A stretch of 64,000 nt of DNA from Zygnema cylindricum (GCA_037447655.1 JBBHKE010000302.1:124001-188000), one strand, 5' to 3'; numbered from the stretch's first letter, positions 22,989-34,390 are shown. Translations and numbers: made by a program. The notes: generated from the letters alone by a model not told the origin.

Positions 22989-24691
22989 AAAGAATCCACG
23001 AGAACCATCTAATCTGGCCTCAAATTTTGAGGGGGGAAGGAAAAGTAGCAAAAGATTGCAAGAAAAACAGGTTAATAACAAGGAAACAAAACCATCTCAT
23101 CAAGATGAACCTCAGACTTATTGAGAGACGATAACTTGTCCAGAAAAGAACTGATGGAAGACAGCCATCAATGAGGAGATGGCCTCAATTATGGCAGCCG
23201 ATACTTGGGAGCTGGTGGATTGTCCACCTAACCGAAAACGAATCGGTTGTAAGTGTGTTTTCAAATTAAAATTGAACCTAGATAACACGATTGAGCGTTA
23301 CAAGGCCCAATTAGTGGCAAAGGGATTTACACAAAAGGAGGGAATTGACTACGAGGAAACATTTGCCCTAGTCGTCGGATTTCCCTTCGTCCGCATACTT
23401 CTCATTCTGGCAGTAGCGCAAGACATGGAGGTCCACCAGATGGACATCAAGACAGCCTTCTTCCATGGAGAATTGGAAGAGGAGATCTTCATGCGACAAC
23501 CCGAAGGATTTGTCGAGGAAGGAGAGGAGAGTAAAGTATGCCTGCTGATTAAATCTCTCTATGGTTTGAAACAGGCGCCTCGATAGTGGAATAAGAAGCT
23601 TGATGAATTTCTTACCGGTCTGGGATGTATCCGGATCAGCTCTGATCACTCAATCTATGTTTTTGAAGATGAGGAAGGTTTTATATTTATTGCAATTTAT
23701 TTGATGATTTGCTTGTTTTAAGTAAATCAATGGAAAAAATTAATAAGCTGAAAACCGATCTTAAGGGGAGATTTGAAATGAAAGATATGGGGGAAGCAAA
23801 ATATATTTTGGTAATTCAAGTAGAAAGAGACCGAAAAAGAAAGCTTATAAGATTGACTCAAAAGAAAGCAATAAGGAACATGATTGAAAAATTTCAGATG
23901 GATAAAGCTAATAGTTGTACAACTCCAATGGAGTTGAAAAAGGGAAGTGAGGGGAGTGAGGAAGAAGGAGTCATAGTCTTAGACAAGGAATCATCTCCTG
24001 AAGAACAGAAGTTCATGCAGACTATTCCTTAGAAGCAAGTAGTGGGAAGTGTAATTTATTTTATGAATTGTACCCGGCCGGATTTAGCTGCAGCTGTAGG
24101 AGTGCTGAGTAGAAGTCTAAATGCTCCCACTAAGAGGGATTGGGAGGCAACTAAGAGAGTCCTTAAAAATTCGATAGGAACTAGGGATCCATGGTTGCAT
24201 TTGGGTGGGGAGAATACTGACATCCCTACTTAGAGTGATGTTAGTTATGGTGGTGCTCCGATGAGGAGATCTACTTCTGGATATGTATTATATGTGGGTG
24301 ATGGGGCTTGCTGTTGTGTAGCAAACATCAAAAAGTTATTGCTCCGTCCACCATAGAGGCTGAGTATATGGCCTCTTGTTCTGCTGTAAAAGAATTGATG
24401 TGGGTCTAGTCTTTGCTTGGTAAGCTTGGTCACCTTAAGAGTGGTGTGCATAAAATTTTTTGTGATAATCAGGCAGCAATCGCTATTTCTGCCAATCCTA
24501 AACACCATTTTAAAGCCAAACACATGGACATTAGACTCAGCTTTGTTAGAGAGAAAGTAGAAAACAAAATAATCAGTTTAGTGTACCGACTAGATAGTGA
24601 GATGGTAGCAGATATGATGACCAAACTTGTGCCTTCCCTTAAGCTAATTTTCTGCAGGGAGAAGTGTGGTCTGAAATTAAAGATTGACTAG
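22989..24691 (+). pseudogene. copia E reverse transcriptase and RNase H
   Basis: RT from about 23160: [70 protein letters not shown] followed by a TAG where Trp is expected, and a one-base loss within the YVDD box (about 23700). The connection block (MKDMGEAKYILVIQVERD) continues in the shifted frame. RNase H has lost its WSDA Asp context by stops near 24232 but keeps EAEYMA and FCDNQAAIAI; it ends at 24691. Confidence 0.85.
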
Positions 24692-24693
24692 AA

Positions 24694-24704
24694 AATAAAG
24701 GGAG
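24694..24704 (+). other. polypurine tract of copia E
   Basis: AATAAAGGGAG directly before the 3' LTR TGTAGAAATT. Confidence 0.7.
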
Positions 24705-25769
24705 TGTAGAAATTAAAGGTCCGTTTTTTAAGTATTTTCTAGGTCTAAATAGAAATATAGAAAGATACCGAGGCAGTCTATCTCTAACTTCACTCCCCCA
24801 CTCTCAAACTTGTCGCGGTCACTGAGAAATTGGAGAGGAAGCTAGAGCCATGGCTACCTAGGCTCTCCAGAGGTTTACGGGAAATATATTAGTTTATTTA
24901 CCGTTAGGGGTTTATTTACTAAAAGGATATATGTTGCATCCAGGATTTGATCTTGGAACTTGCCGAACGGTAAGGCCGGTAACTGGTAGCCTTATCCGTT
25001 AAGTCTAAAACTAGTGATACATGCTATTTGGAATGATAATTAGTTAAACATTACCATGTAGGATAATTCATTCAACTGAAACTGTTTACGGGATACATAA
25101 ATCCATGAATGTAAAATTACAAATCAAGGTACTGACAAGAAACATGTACCGCGCATTTGTTTCAATAGCGAAACGAATACCGCGCAAGTATTTATTACGG
25201 CTACGATTAAATGTGCATTTAATCGGACGGCCGGAATGAATGCCAAGATCGCGGAAGAGGATTTCGGCGGTTTTTGGTCATTGCCACATCGGATGACACG
25301 TGGCAGATTAACATTGGATCGCGGCATCTCCGAGGATTAAGGGAGCAAATCCGTATATACAACGTGCCGACATTTAGGGCATGTCGTACAGTGCGCGTAC
25401 ATAAAGTACACCGGCAGTTATACTTTTGTGTACAGAAGTGTAATATGATTGGCTCCGTACATCAGTAGATAGAGTTTGTGAGAGAGATAAGACTTAGAAA
25501 AATTAGTAGATAGGACCCTCTCTCCCAAAGAGCTTTTGTACAAAAGGTCAACTTTGACCCTCCATATCTTACTGCTCACGGGAGAAAATTCAAAGATTCT
25601 TTATGCTATCGACGCAGGGGAATCTTGCTTTCACAGGGGTGAAGGTGGTCAGAGTTTTTGTCCGCCAGTGTGGCAGTTGTTCTTGCTGAAACACAAAGGG
25701 GTCAGGGTTATACTAGAGGCTTCTTGGAAGCTGTCCATTCTGAGGACTTATGGAGGTCTCAGAGTTTCA
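24705..25769 (+). repeat. 3' LTR of copia E
   Basis: 1065 bp, TGTAGAAATT...AGTTTCA, followed by the TSD TCCTC. Antisense tRNA-like module at 24938-25017. Confidence 0.92.
24938..25017 (-). other. antisense tRNA-like module in LTR E (3')
   Basis: Minus strand. Same as in the 5' LTR of E, with one T-stem mismatch (CCAAG opposite CCTGG). Confidence 0.53.
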
Positions 25770-25774
25770 TCCTC

Positions 25775-27571
25775 ATCATATCCTACAAAGTAACCAGGTT
25801 TGCCCTTAGGATCTAGTTTCCAGTTGTTCTTATCTGTATCAAGACTGTAAACTTGGCTACCGAATACTTTAAGGTGTGTGATACCTGGTGTTCTTCCAAC
25901 TCATATCTCATAAGTTGTCATTCCTTTCACGGCTGAGGTAAGGACTCCATTCTGAATGTAGTTAGCACAGTTCATGGCTTCTGCCCAAATTCTCTTTCAT
26001 ATTTTCTTGTCAGCCAACATACTACATACATTATCTCATAGTGTTCGATCCAATATTTCAGCTACCATGTTTTGTTCGGGGTTTTATGGTACAGTTTTCT
26101 GGTGTTGAACTCTCTCATCTCTCTGGTATTCCTCAAAATGGTTAGAGGTATATTCTCCCCCATTATTAGGCCTTATTCTCTTAATAGGGGTTCCATGGAA
26201 CTTCTCACTCCATGCTTTATATTCTTTGAAGTAAGTTGTTGTTTCAAACTTTGTTTTAAGGAATTAGACTTTAGAGTACCTAGACTAATCATTGGTTGTT
26301 GTTAACATAAACCTGTTCCCTCCATGCGAAAAAACTCTTGTAGATTCCCAGATATGTGTGTGGACTAGATCTAGTACCTTTTCCCCCCTATATGTGGCGA
26401 CTTTGGGAAAAGGAAGTCAGTGAGCTTTTCCTTGAGCACATCCACTACAATCATCCACCATTTCATTATCACCAATTTTAATGCCTTTAACTACACCAAG
26501 CTTCTTGGTTTCCCTCAACCTATCAAAATCCACATGCCCCAACCGCTTATGCCAAATCATCAATATTGGAACACGAACATAAGCATTTTTGTGTTCATTA
26601 CTCAAGTTAAGCCTAAACATGCCTTCGCTACCCTTATCTTCCGTGAAGTAGACTTCATCTCCATACTTAGTTGTGAAGACTCATTTTCTAGTGAAGGTAT
26701 CCAACTCTTTGTCATCTAACATAGATGTAAAGACAAGATTTTTACTCAGCTGAGGAATGTAGAGTACGTTTGAGAATGTGAGTATATAAGTCTTACCCTC
26801 CACTAAGACTTTCAGATCTACTAACCCCACTAGATCTATTGTAACCACTCTCCCATCCCCATACTCTCTCTACAGTAGGGATCTTTCTTAGCGTAGTGAA
26901 GAGTTTCTTATCACGACACATATGTATGGATGCACCTAAGTCGATGATCCATCCTTTTTGTGGAGCTTCTTGAATCGCTCCACGGGCACACTTCTGTCTC
27001 CGATGGATCTCCTTCTCCTCTAGACTCTCGTGAAGAAGAAGCTCCCCGTCCTCCTAAGAGGACTCGTCCTCCGTTTCTCCTGTCACTTTTGTGACCACAA
27101 GTGTCTCTTTCTTCCGTCCGGAAGAACTCCCTCCACAATTCTCTTGGAGCCTCAGCTCCGACAGCTTGACACAATCTGCGATAAAGTGTCTCGGCTTTTG
27201 GCAAAAATGGCAAAGGCCCTTTGGGGACTTTTGTCCTCCAAGCTTATATCTTTGTTCTTTGAATGGTTTCTTCAGATCCTTCCCCCATCGATTTCCTCTT
27301 GCAACTTGAGCTTGGATCCTCTTCCCCCCCTTTCTAATCTCAATTGTGTTCTCCTACATATGTATCATCTGGACCACTGTGTTCCACTTCCATGAACTGT
27401 CAGTCATTTTTTGAACTCAGTACACTATGTTTTCATACTTGTCGAGTAACTTTATGATGAGAGCGTTAACTTTCATCTTTATTGTACTTGTCTTCCCGAC
27501 ACTCTCCATCTCCATATACAAGCAAGAGGAATCGTTACAATAGTCTAACATCTTTACTCCTTTGTAAGTAT
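25775..27571 (-). pseudogene. copia D gag end, protease and integrase
   Basis: Minus strand, from right to left: Gag core end (YTYKGVKMLDY), zinc-knuckle region, the RRQKCA border, protease (the IIDLGASIHMC-type block near 26940 again lacks the Ser of DSG), integrase zinc domain (WHKRLGHVDFDRL, CSGCAQGKAH; 26620-26417), catalytic core (about 26390-25990) and the C-terminal RWVGRTP and GYFVGYDED blocks at the E junction. Multiple stops. Confidence 0.82.
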
Positions 27572-27616
27572 AATTTGTCATGCCGCATCGTGTCGGCGGC
27601 TCGCTCGCACGTTATC

Positions 27617-27803
27617 ATGCACGCACGCGCGGTATTCTGCACGCACGCGCAGTATTTCTCACGCACGCGCAGTATTTCTCACGCACGCGCGGTATTCTGC
27701 ACGCACGCGCGGTATTTTGTATGCACGCGCAGTTTAAGGCACGCGCGCGCGGTTTTATGCATGCACGCGCGGTTTGATGCATGCACGCACGATTTTCGCA
27801 CGC
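27617..27803 (+). repeat. GC-rich minisatellite, about 20-bp unit
   Basis: About nine imperfect units built on ACGCACGCGCRGT plus a short T-rich spacer, rich in alternating CG/CA steps that could adopt Z-DNA. Part of insertion G. Translation gives meaningless His/Arg/Thr repeats on both strands. Confidence 0.85.
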
Positions 27804-27868
27804 ATATATAAGTTTCGTTCTCACGTGCGATTTAATTCCGATTCATATTTTTAGGTTTCATTGAGTAG

Positions 27869-28060
27869 TACTAATTTCGTGCGATATGTTTCATTTCGTG
27901 CGTAGGTACACGATTTTCGAAGTTGGACCCGAAACATCGTTTGGGCGACGTGACGCGATTTCAAGTATTTTGTGCTAGACCTTTTATTTCGTGCGATATG
28001 GTTCGTTTCGTGCGATATGGTTCGTTTCGTGCGGTATGTTTCGTTTCGTGCGTATGCACG
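27869..28060 (+). repeat. short tandem repeat TTTCGTGCGATATG
   Basis: Four to five spaced copies of TTTCGTGCGATATG, the last three about 22 bp apart, directly after the minisatellite; part of the 5' end of insertion G. Confidence 0.65.
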
Positions 28061-28199
28061 CGATTTTGGGAGTATCGACGTGAAGTATCTTTTGGAGGCG
28101 TATCGCGATTTCCGGGCGACGCTTCGATACATATATTTATTTAAGTCGCGAACCCATGTAGGTTCGCGCGCATGTAGTTAGGGAGGGTTTTTACCCTCG

Positions 28200-30496
28200 G
28201 ACAGTGGATTTTGTCAGGCGTACGGCAGACGATGTTGGCCGCCTATTGGCCAACATCTTTAGTAGTTTCATGCATGTAAAGTAGACTAGACGTAGGCTAA
28301 TTTTGCTTATGCCTAGCATAGCTCTTACTTAGCCTAATTCTCAGACTTAGAGAATTTAGCTTTTGGACAAGAATTTTCTCTTGGCGGCGGAGCTTTTCTC
28401 TTGCTCTCTCTCTCACCGATTGCTCAAGTTTTTTCCTTTCTTTTGCTAGCTAGCTGTAGAGGCTAGATAGTTTACGTACATTCTCTCTTGTAATTCTGCC
28501 CACGCTTTTAATCCACGCGGCTCAAAGCCAAGTCCGGAAGGTTTCCCTCCAACTTGTGTCATTTTTGGGAAGTGGTGGATTGGAGTTCGTGTGGAGAAGC
28601 ATCCGGATCCGGCTGCCCTTCCCACGGACAGCTGAACGGTTTGGGTGTTTGTTTTTGTGTTGTTTGTATTTTCGGTTGGGAATGGAAGGGTGAATTTTGG
28701 CCGAATTTTGAGTTTTCCTTGTTTTTTGTTGGAATTATTTATTTTGCTTCGTTGCTTTCGTACGAGATAACTCTTGTAGAGAATACGTTGAAGACCCAAG
28801 AGCCTAGTGGCTACCTTGTGGCTGAGTATTCTTGTCCAAAAGCTCCACTTTTTAAAAATCACATTTTCTAAAAGTTTATTTTTATAAAAATAAATTATTA
28901 AATATATAAATTTTATTTCATAAAAAAAAATATTACTTTTCATATTCAGTTTTTATTCTTGTTTTTGTCTTTCTATTTTCCTGCCTATTTATCTTTTATT
29001 TTCAGTTTTACTTCTCTTTTTTGTGTGATAAAATAAATCTAAAGAAAAAAAAAATATAAAAATTACATTATTACGAATATAAAATCCACCACTTTTCATT
29101 TTTATATTTTCTTCCACCTATTTTTTTGATTTGGTTTTTTTTCTCCTTGTTTTCCCTTTCTACAAGTTTCATTCTTCTCTCTCTCTATTTTTGCTTTCAC
29201 TTTCAGTTTTGCATTGGGAAAATATATTATAAAAATAACTTAATTTATAAATTTTATTTTATAAAAAAATAAAAACATTTTGTTTTGGTTTTTTGTTTTC
29301 TTCTTTCTTGCTTTCAATTATTGTCTTCTATCTTGCTTCCACTCTATTTCTGGTCTGCAGATTTAGGTCTGATTTTCTGTCAGATTTTTAGGGTTAATCT
29401 GCGGAATTAGGGTTTGGCCGCAGATTTAGGGTTTCGGCCGCAGATTTAGGGTTTGGGCGTATTTAGGGTTTATTTTTTGAAATTCTTAACCCTAGGTCAG
29501 CATATTACCATTCATTGGTCGCAGATTTTTGATTTTTTCAGCGTGGAATTAGGGTTTGGGAAACCTTTTTGCCCAATCTTACCGTATTTTGTGTTTTATT
29601 TTGAACTTTTCTCAATATTTCTTATCTTTCTTTCCTTTGGTGCAACTTAATTTGCTATCTTGTTGATGTTTGGGTTGTGTTGGATTTGATATTTTCTTTA
29701 TTTTGCTCTTGCCAACCTTAATCATTCAGAACACTTAGCAAAATAAAAATATATATTCATATATATTAGAATTGCACGAATTATAACCTAAAATTATCAT
29801 TGTTTTATAGTTGGGTATAGCGTGGCATAGCGCTGATACGCATACCCTAGCAGGATACTAATTGCTTTGGTCTTTAGCGGTGGTTTTTGACACGATTATT
29901 CGGAATCGGAGCGGGTTCGATTCCAAGGAGCTCTGCAAAATCCGACTTGCCTCGACCAAGTCCGGTTCACTTTTAGTACTCACCAGAGTATTAAAGGTGT
30001 TTGTAAGTATCACGATGCCTTGCGGGTGCAGGAGCGTTTCTTTGTAATTTGGACACTCGTGTAGGGGTTCGGTGTGGATTGGTTCTATTACGAACCTTTC
30101 TTTTTGAGCATTTGCATTTTCCTTGTTTTCCTTGCATGCTATCTGGCCGTGAGTGGCCTTGAGTTTCCCTGTGACTATCTGGATTGGATTTCCTTTCATA
30201 GATCTTGTCGTTGGTGGCACTGTTTAGACAATTTTCTGTCTGTGCCGCTGTAGATCTGCACCGAAAGGTGCCTGGATAGTTTCTCTGTTTGTTTTTATAG
30301 ATCTGGCCCTTCGGCCTTGCCCCATTGTTTGCAGGGTAGAGGTTTTGGTATTCCGGCTGTTTGCTAGATATGACCACCAGGTCTTGCTAGAGACTTCGTG
30401 TGTTCAATTATTTTGTCTGGATTGGCCTGTCACTTGACGCACCTCGGTTAGTTCGTTTTGATATTTTAGTCATAATCGAAGGTTTTCTCTTCGTTT
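28200..30496 (+). other. untranslated interior of insertion G
   Basis: Pyrimidine- and AT-rich sequence without supported genes. It includes a CTCTCTCTCT stretch near 28400 and three to four copies of a 20-bp unit ending in CAGATTTAGGGTTT (29395-29470). It probably corresponds to LTR plus leader of a gypsy-like element, but no LTR boundary or PBS is recognisable. Confidence 0.45.
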
Positions 30497-31399
30497 ATGC
30501 CCACGGATTGGGATAACTTACGTTATCAATCCGGATCCACCCGCGGCGGGACATTTTTCCGTCCACCGCAGTTAGATCTTTCTAGTTTCTCCGAGTCTAC
30601 GGACGCACGTGTTTCGGTTGCGGCCCCTGGATCTGCGTCTGTTCGGTTAGTATTGACCACAGTCTCATCATTATCCTCAATTTCCTCTTGGTCATCCTTA
30701 GATAAAATCGAAGGAGACTTTTCAGAGGAAATCTTTTCCCATCCTCTCACATATCCGTTTTCGGTTGGTCCAAATTTGGAACCACTAGTGCATTCTTCCT
30801 TTGACGACATGGCTTCCTCTTTAGAGGGGGGCATGGGGAAAATGCAATTTTTCTTTTCAGGGATGAAGGATACCATGTCTTTATCCCATTTCCGTATGCT
30901 CTATAATACCGAAATGCGTGATTTGGCATTTCGCTATCAAGATCGATTTGATCTTCGTGTGGCATTTTCTCTTCTTGGCCGGTACCTCAGAGGTTCGGCC
31001 CTTACATTATATTCCCGCAAGTATGATGCTATACTCGCGATGACGGAATTTTCCCCTCCTTTTGCTGGTACACCTGAGGTCATAGGTCAAGCGGATATTC
31101 CATTCCAGGCCGCTTTTCCCGAGGTCTTGGATGCCCAAGGTGTTGTCCTAATTCGCGCAGTCCCAGAAATTCCTCGCCAATATGTTGTGGCCGCTCGTGC
31201 TGCTGTCCCAGCACGACCAGAAATGATTATTCCGTTGCGGGATCCACTATCTGTTATGTTCGATTTCTTAGAAGCCGAGTATCGGATGCAAAACCCCGAT
31301 CAGGTGAAAGAATTGATGAATTTCACGCGTAAACCAGGTGAAACCGCGCCTGTTTACGTGCTCGCATGGAGACTCTGCGAGAAGCTTTACCGGACTTAA
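30497..31399 (+). pseudogene. gypsy-like Gag fragment (300 aa)
   Basis: Single open frame starting MPTDWDNLRY. A Ser/Thr-rich N-terminus is followed from about residue 130 by a helical region resembling retrotransposon Gag (RFDLRVAFSLLGRYLRGSAL, then DFLEAEYRMQNPDQVKELM and KPGETAPVYVLAW), the FL-G-A-W/Y ... F-Q ... PGE pattern of Ty3/gypsy Gag. It lacks a zinc knuckle, protease and polymerase; the element ends 108 bp after the stop codon. It is intact as an ORF, but the element around it is incomplete. Family assignment is by pattern only. Confidence 0.6.
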
Positions 31400-31511
31400 T
31401 GTCCGATGCGGAAGTTGTTCATATTTATTTCCGTTGTTGTGTATGTTTGTGAGCATGACTTTGCCGGTTGTGATGCATGTTTGCTTGCTTCCTTCTCATG
31501 CACGACAAATT

Positions 31512-31911
31512 TCCCAACTTTTGTTCGGCCAACTAGAGCTCCTGAATAGTACCAACTCTATAGATTTCCACAATACTCACCCACAACTCCTCGGCCTTGT
31601 AAATGTGAAGATGGGGGGTTGGCAAAGCTTGAGTGAGGTGTCTTATAATGAAGTTTTAGGCAGCCATGTTGATGTCTTCCCACGTTTGGGTGTCGTCCTC
31701 CGCAGTCTTCACGTTCATCGCTCCGGGTGCCGTGGTAATAGAAGCAATTGGAGTAAGAGGCGCCTCCTTCTCCTTCCCCTTTTCGGACACACTGCTGTCC
31801 CCATCATTTGCCTCTTCTGCTGCAGTAGAGGTTGCTGCAGCAAACCTTATTCCACTAAACCGTGGTGGAGTTCCCTGAGGTGGACATTTGACTTGTCCAC
31901 TAACAATACCC
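31512..31911 (-). pseudogene. copia D gag, middle part
   Basis: Minus strand, between insertions F and G. Reads GIVSGQVKCPPQG, a linker, then INMAA continuing into the Gag core (Ala-Leu-Pro, HLHIYKAEELWVSIVEIYR). Frame errors occur after MAA. Confidence 0.8.
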
Positions 31912-33298
31912 TGTTGTTCTTTGGTCAAAAATAGACTGTAGAAGCCACCCAAACTATCATGCAAAAAACTAAGCAAAGCTAGGCCAATGAACAATCATTT
32001 GAAATACATCCTCCATTTAACATACATGCATACACAGATGCAATCATTCATCCGCACACATGCGGAGCAATCATCCGTACACAGACGGAGCAAGCATGCA
32101 TACACAAATGCATGAATAACATTTAGGGTTACATGAAAATCACAAAAACCCTAAGACAAATGCATAAATAATGCATATCAAACAAACATAAAATTAACAC
32201 ATATAAATAATAATAAATGAATGCATCACATATAAACAAAAGTATAATCAGATGATAAATGTATCATTTAAATGCATGACCTAATCGGCAACCCTAAAAG
32301 TCTACATCTTCGGTCCCTACTTTTCATGCTAAGCATTGATGATTATTCCTAACAAAGCTCATTCTTATATATACACTTGTGAGCTGTCAACGAATCACTA
32401 AGTGTCAAAATAACCAACATACATTGCGTAACTGTCATTGAGTTCTATTTAACCATAATAGCCCAATTACAAATAATAAACTAATCGTAAGCGTACACCT
32501 GAAAGTCAAGCAATCGTAAGCGTACACTTGTCTGCAAATACGACACATAAAGTAAAAGTGTTGATATCCTCATTGATCACATAAAATATAACAATTTTAA
32601 TCAACACTAAATCATAAGTTCGCATAAAACAAAATATTGATGTTTCAAATATTTACACCCACGCATCCACAAATCCGCGTCATAAGTGACAACTTGCTTA
32701 GTCACTTGTCATTGAGTCCACGCAGCAAGCCGATATCACATACGTACGGCCCACTTGATCAACCATCCTCAAAATAGTGTGAACCATCAAAAGCGACGGA
32801 CGCATCAAAGTACAACACAATCCACTGTCAAAACGATGCGGTACCATCCAAATATTGTCCGTACCGAAACCGCGTACTTCGTCATAAATGCGCCTTGTCG
32901 CATATAAGGTACACGTCATTTTCGATAAATGCATGTCGCAAATAAAATACACTTAATAGTACACCTGTCCAAAATATATTCTATGTACCATCGCGTACTT
33001 TCCATAATTGCCGGTCGACACACTAGATTACGTACGGCCGGCGTACAATTTACAACATTTCGAATATAAATCATCGTCGGATCAATTCGCGATCCGCCGT
33101 GTATTTCAATTATGAATTCCGTATTTTTCGTACGCTTTTTCGCGTCACTCAATTAGTACTTCCGAACGTCAATCTTCGATTAATTTTGCTTCTACCCCAA
33201 ACCCGTAAATCCATTCGTACCACCATATTACTTTCGGTATTTACGTACGCACGCAAACATCCGCACGCACGTACGAAACTGAATCTTCAAAAACATCA
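31912..33298. mobile_element. insertion F: 1.39-kb solo-LTR-like unit
   Basis: TGTTGTTCTT...AACATCA ends, flanked by a perfect 5-bp TSD TACCC (31907-31911 and 33299-33303) in the gag of copia D. It has no coding capacity and no internal PBS/PPT, so a solo LTR of a long-LTR element fits best. AT-rich, with scattered ATGCATACACA and CATCCGCACACA motifs at 32020-32120. Orientation unknown. Confidence 0.75.
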
Positions 33299-33303
33299 TA
33301 CCC

Positions 33304-33422
33304 CTGTATCGTTTTTCGCACAAAGCCCCCATCATTATGGATTTCCAATAGATGAACCCTGACCCATTGAAGGTGGGCACCCTAGAGGGTGGGCCCCTAA
33401 CCTGCAATTCTGTGTCCTCCAT
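33304..33422 (-). pseudogene. copia D gag start
   Basis: Minus strand, MEDTELQVRGPPSRVPTFNGSGFIYW. The ATG inside the PBS has become AGG, so the only in-frame start left is the ATG within the LTR end (33422). It is truncated by insertion F after KRYRG. Confidence 0.8.
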
Positions 33423-34390
33423 TGGACTACACAATTCAAGAAGCCTCTAGATAGCTTTTAACTAACCCACTTAAAGCCACAACCATTTCTGCCCAAGACG
33501 ACAAACTGACAGTTTGAGTGCACCCCTGTGCAACCTGGACTCTATTGAGTCCGTAGCAAAAAAGAATCGCTGAAAACGGCCAACCAGCCAATAAGTTATG
33601 AGGTAGCAAAGATGCCAATTTATGCAAAAGATCCGAAGGGAGAGGTGACTGTCTACTTCCCTCTCACAACCCCTATGTACTAATGTAAGACCTAATCACA
33701 TAACTATAAAGTAGAGAAAGGTACTACGGCCGATGTCCTTTCTATACGGCCTGTGTACGACAAGGTTGCTGATTGGACGTGTGTGAACCTTTCACTCGTC
33801 CGTACGCTCCCCGGAATACCTACGACCAAATGTTATCCCTCCACGTGGCGCTAAGTCATGCCATGTCCATAAAAGCCAAGATGACCATTCTGGGATCTCG
33901 GCAGCAATGTATGCCGTAGGATTAAATGTGACATTGAATTTTAGCCGTCAAAACAAATGTCCGATTCATTTGTTTCGTGCGAAATGACGTCCGCACTAAA
34001 CTTTAACTAGTTCTATGTGTTTTCGTTCATATTCTAGTTAATCGGTTTCAGGACCGTACACAAGTTTAAATATATATATCAAACCCTATATATCGTAACA
34101 GACTTCTACGATAGATTGGTTAGAGCTAACGGCTACGCCACGCTCTGCGGCTTAGAGGTTCGAGCCTTGCCGGACTCAACCTTTTGTTGAGAGTGACTTA
34201 AGTCATTCTTTAGTCTTGCCTATGGAGTTGAAGCAGCCATGGCTCCATCACTCTCTCTCTCCTCCAGTGACTACAATAAGTATGGGGGCAAGAGAGAAGA
34301 GATGGAGGCTGGTTGCCTGTACTTTTTTTTATCTTTTTCCGCTTATCTATTTAGACCTAGAAAATACCCAAAAACTTAGTTATTTCAAAA
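33403..34390 (-). repeat. 5' LTR of copia D
   Basis: Minus strand, starting near 34390 (TTTTGAAATAAC, the TG mutated) and ending CAGAATTGCA at 33403, followed by a PBS with one mismatch (GGTTAGGGGCCCACC, 33402-33388). A tRNA-like module lies on the plus strand at 34100-34180. Confidence 0.8.
34100..34180 (+). other. tRNA-like module, antisense to LTR D (5')
   Basis: Plus strand. Box A ATAGATTGGTTAGAGC and box B GGTTCGAGCCT, matching the module in the 3' LTR of D. Confidence 0.55.

Larger units (their letters stand above)
19309..25769 (+). mobile_element. Ty1/copia retrotransposon E, inserted in D
   Basis: Complete structure of 6461 bp: 5' LTR 1064 bp, PBS, gag-PR-IN-RT-RH, PPT, 3' LTR 1065 bp, TG...CA ends and a perfect TCCTC TSD (19304-19308 and 25770-25774). 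It lies inside the integrase C-terminus of minus-strand copia D, so it is younger than D. Its LTRs differ at about 7-8% of positions in the first 320 bp by eye. The LTR head (TGTAAAAATT / TGTAGAAATT) and tRNA-like module differ from those of copy C, so it is a different subfamily. Confidence 0.93.
27576..31507 (+). mobile_element. insertion G: 3.9-kb retroelement-like unit with a gypsy-type gag
   Basis: Interrupts the gag of copia D. The ends are TGTCATGC...GCACGACA, an imperfect 8-bp terminal inverted repeat in TG...CA form. The flanks give a 4-bp (AATT) or 5-bp (AATTT) direct repeat, and the D Gag frame rejoins when G is removed. Inside lie a GC-rich minisatellite, pyrimidine-rich LTR-like sequence and one long plus-strand ORF resembling a Ty3/gypsy Gag. 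I find no second copy of the terminal sequence, so no LTR pair, and no pol. It may be a deletion derivative or a large non-autonomous LTR-type element. Confidence 0.65.
16304..34390 (-). mobile_element. Ty1/copia retrotransposon D (minus), hosting E, G and F
   Basis: Read from right to left: 5' LTR (34390-33403), gag start, insertion F, gag middle, insertion G, gag end through integrase, insertion E, integrase C-terminus through RNase H, 3' LTR (17304-16304). All three insertions sit in coding sequence, and the D frame rejoins at each (KRYRG|IVSG across F, KLGN|YTYKG across G, YDED|VKGY across E). Its own element, without the insertions, is about 6.3 kb. Its flanks do not give a clean TSD (ACAAC or GTGAC at left, GTGAG at right), and host A is not resumed at 34391. 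Confidence 0.88.

Noticed and set aside
27617-27803. Regular repeats that could look like a CRISPR array
   Set aside because: Units are contiguous with 5-8 bp variable bits, there are no spacers of even length, and the context is a plant retroelement.
27482-27824. ORFs on both strands across the minisatellite (His/Ala/Arg repeats)
   Set aside because: Low-complexity translations of the repeat, without start context or homology.
29395-29470. CAGATTTAGGGTTT repeats resembling plant telomere TTTAGGG
   Set aside because: Only three to four units with a longer, roughly 20-bp period and interspersed GGCCG; not a telomeric array.
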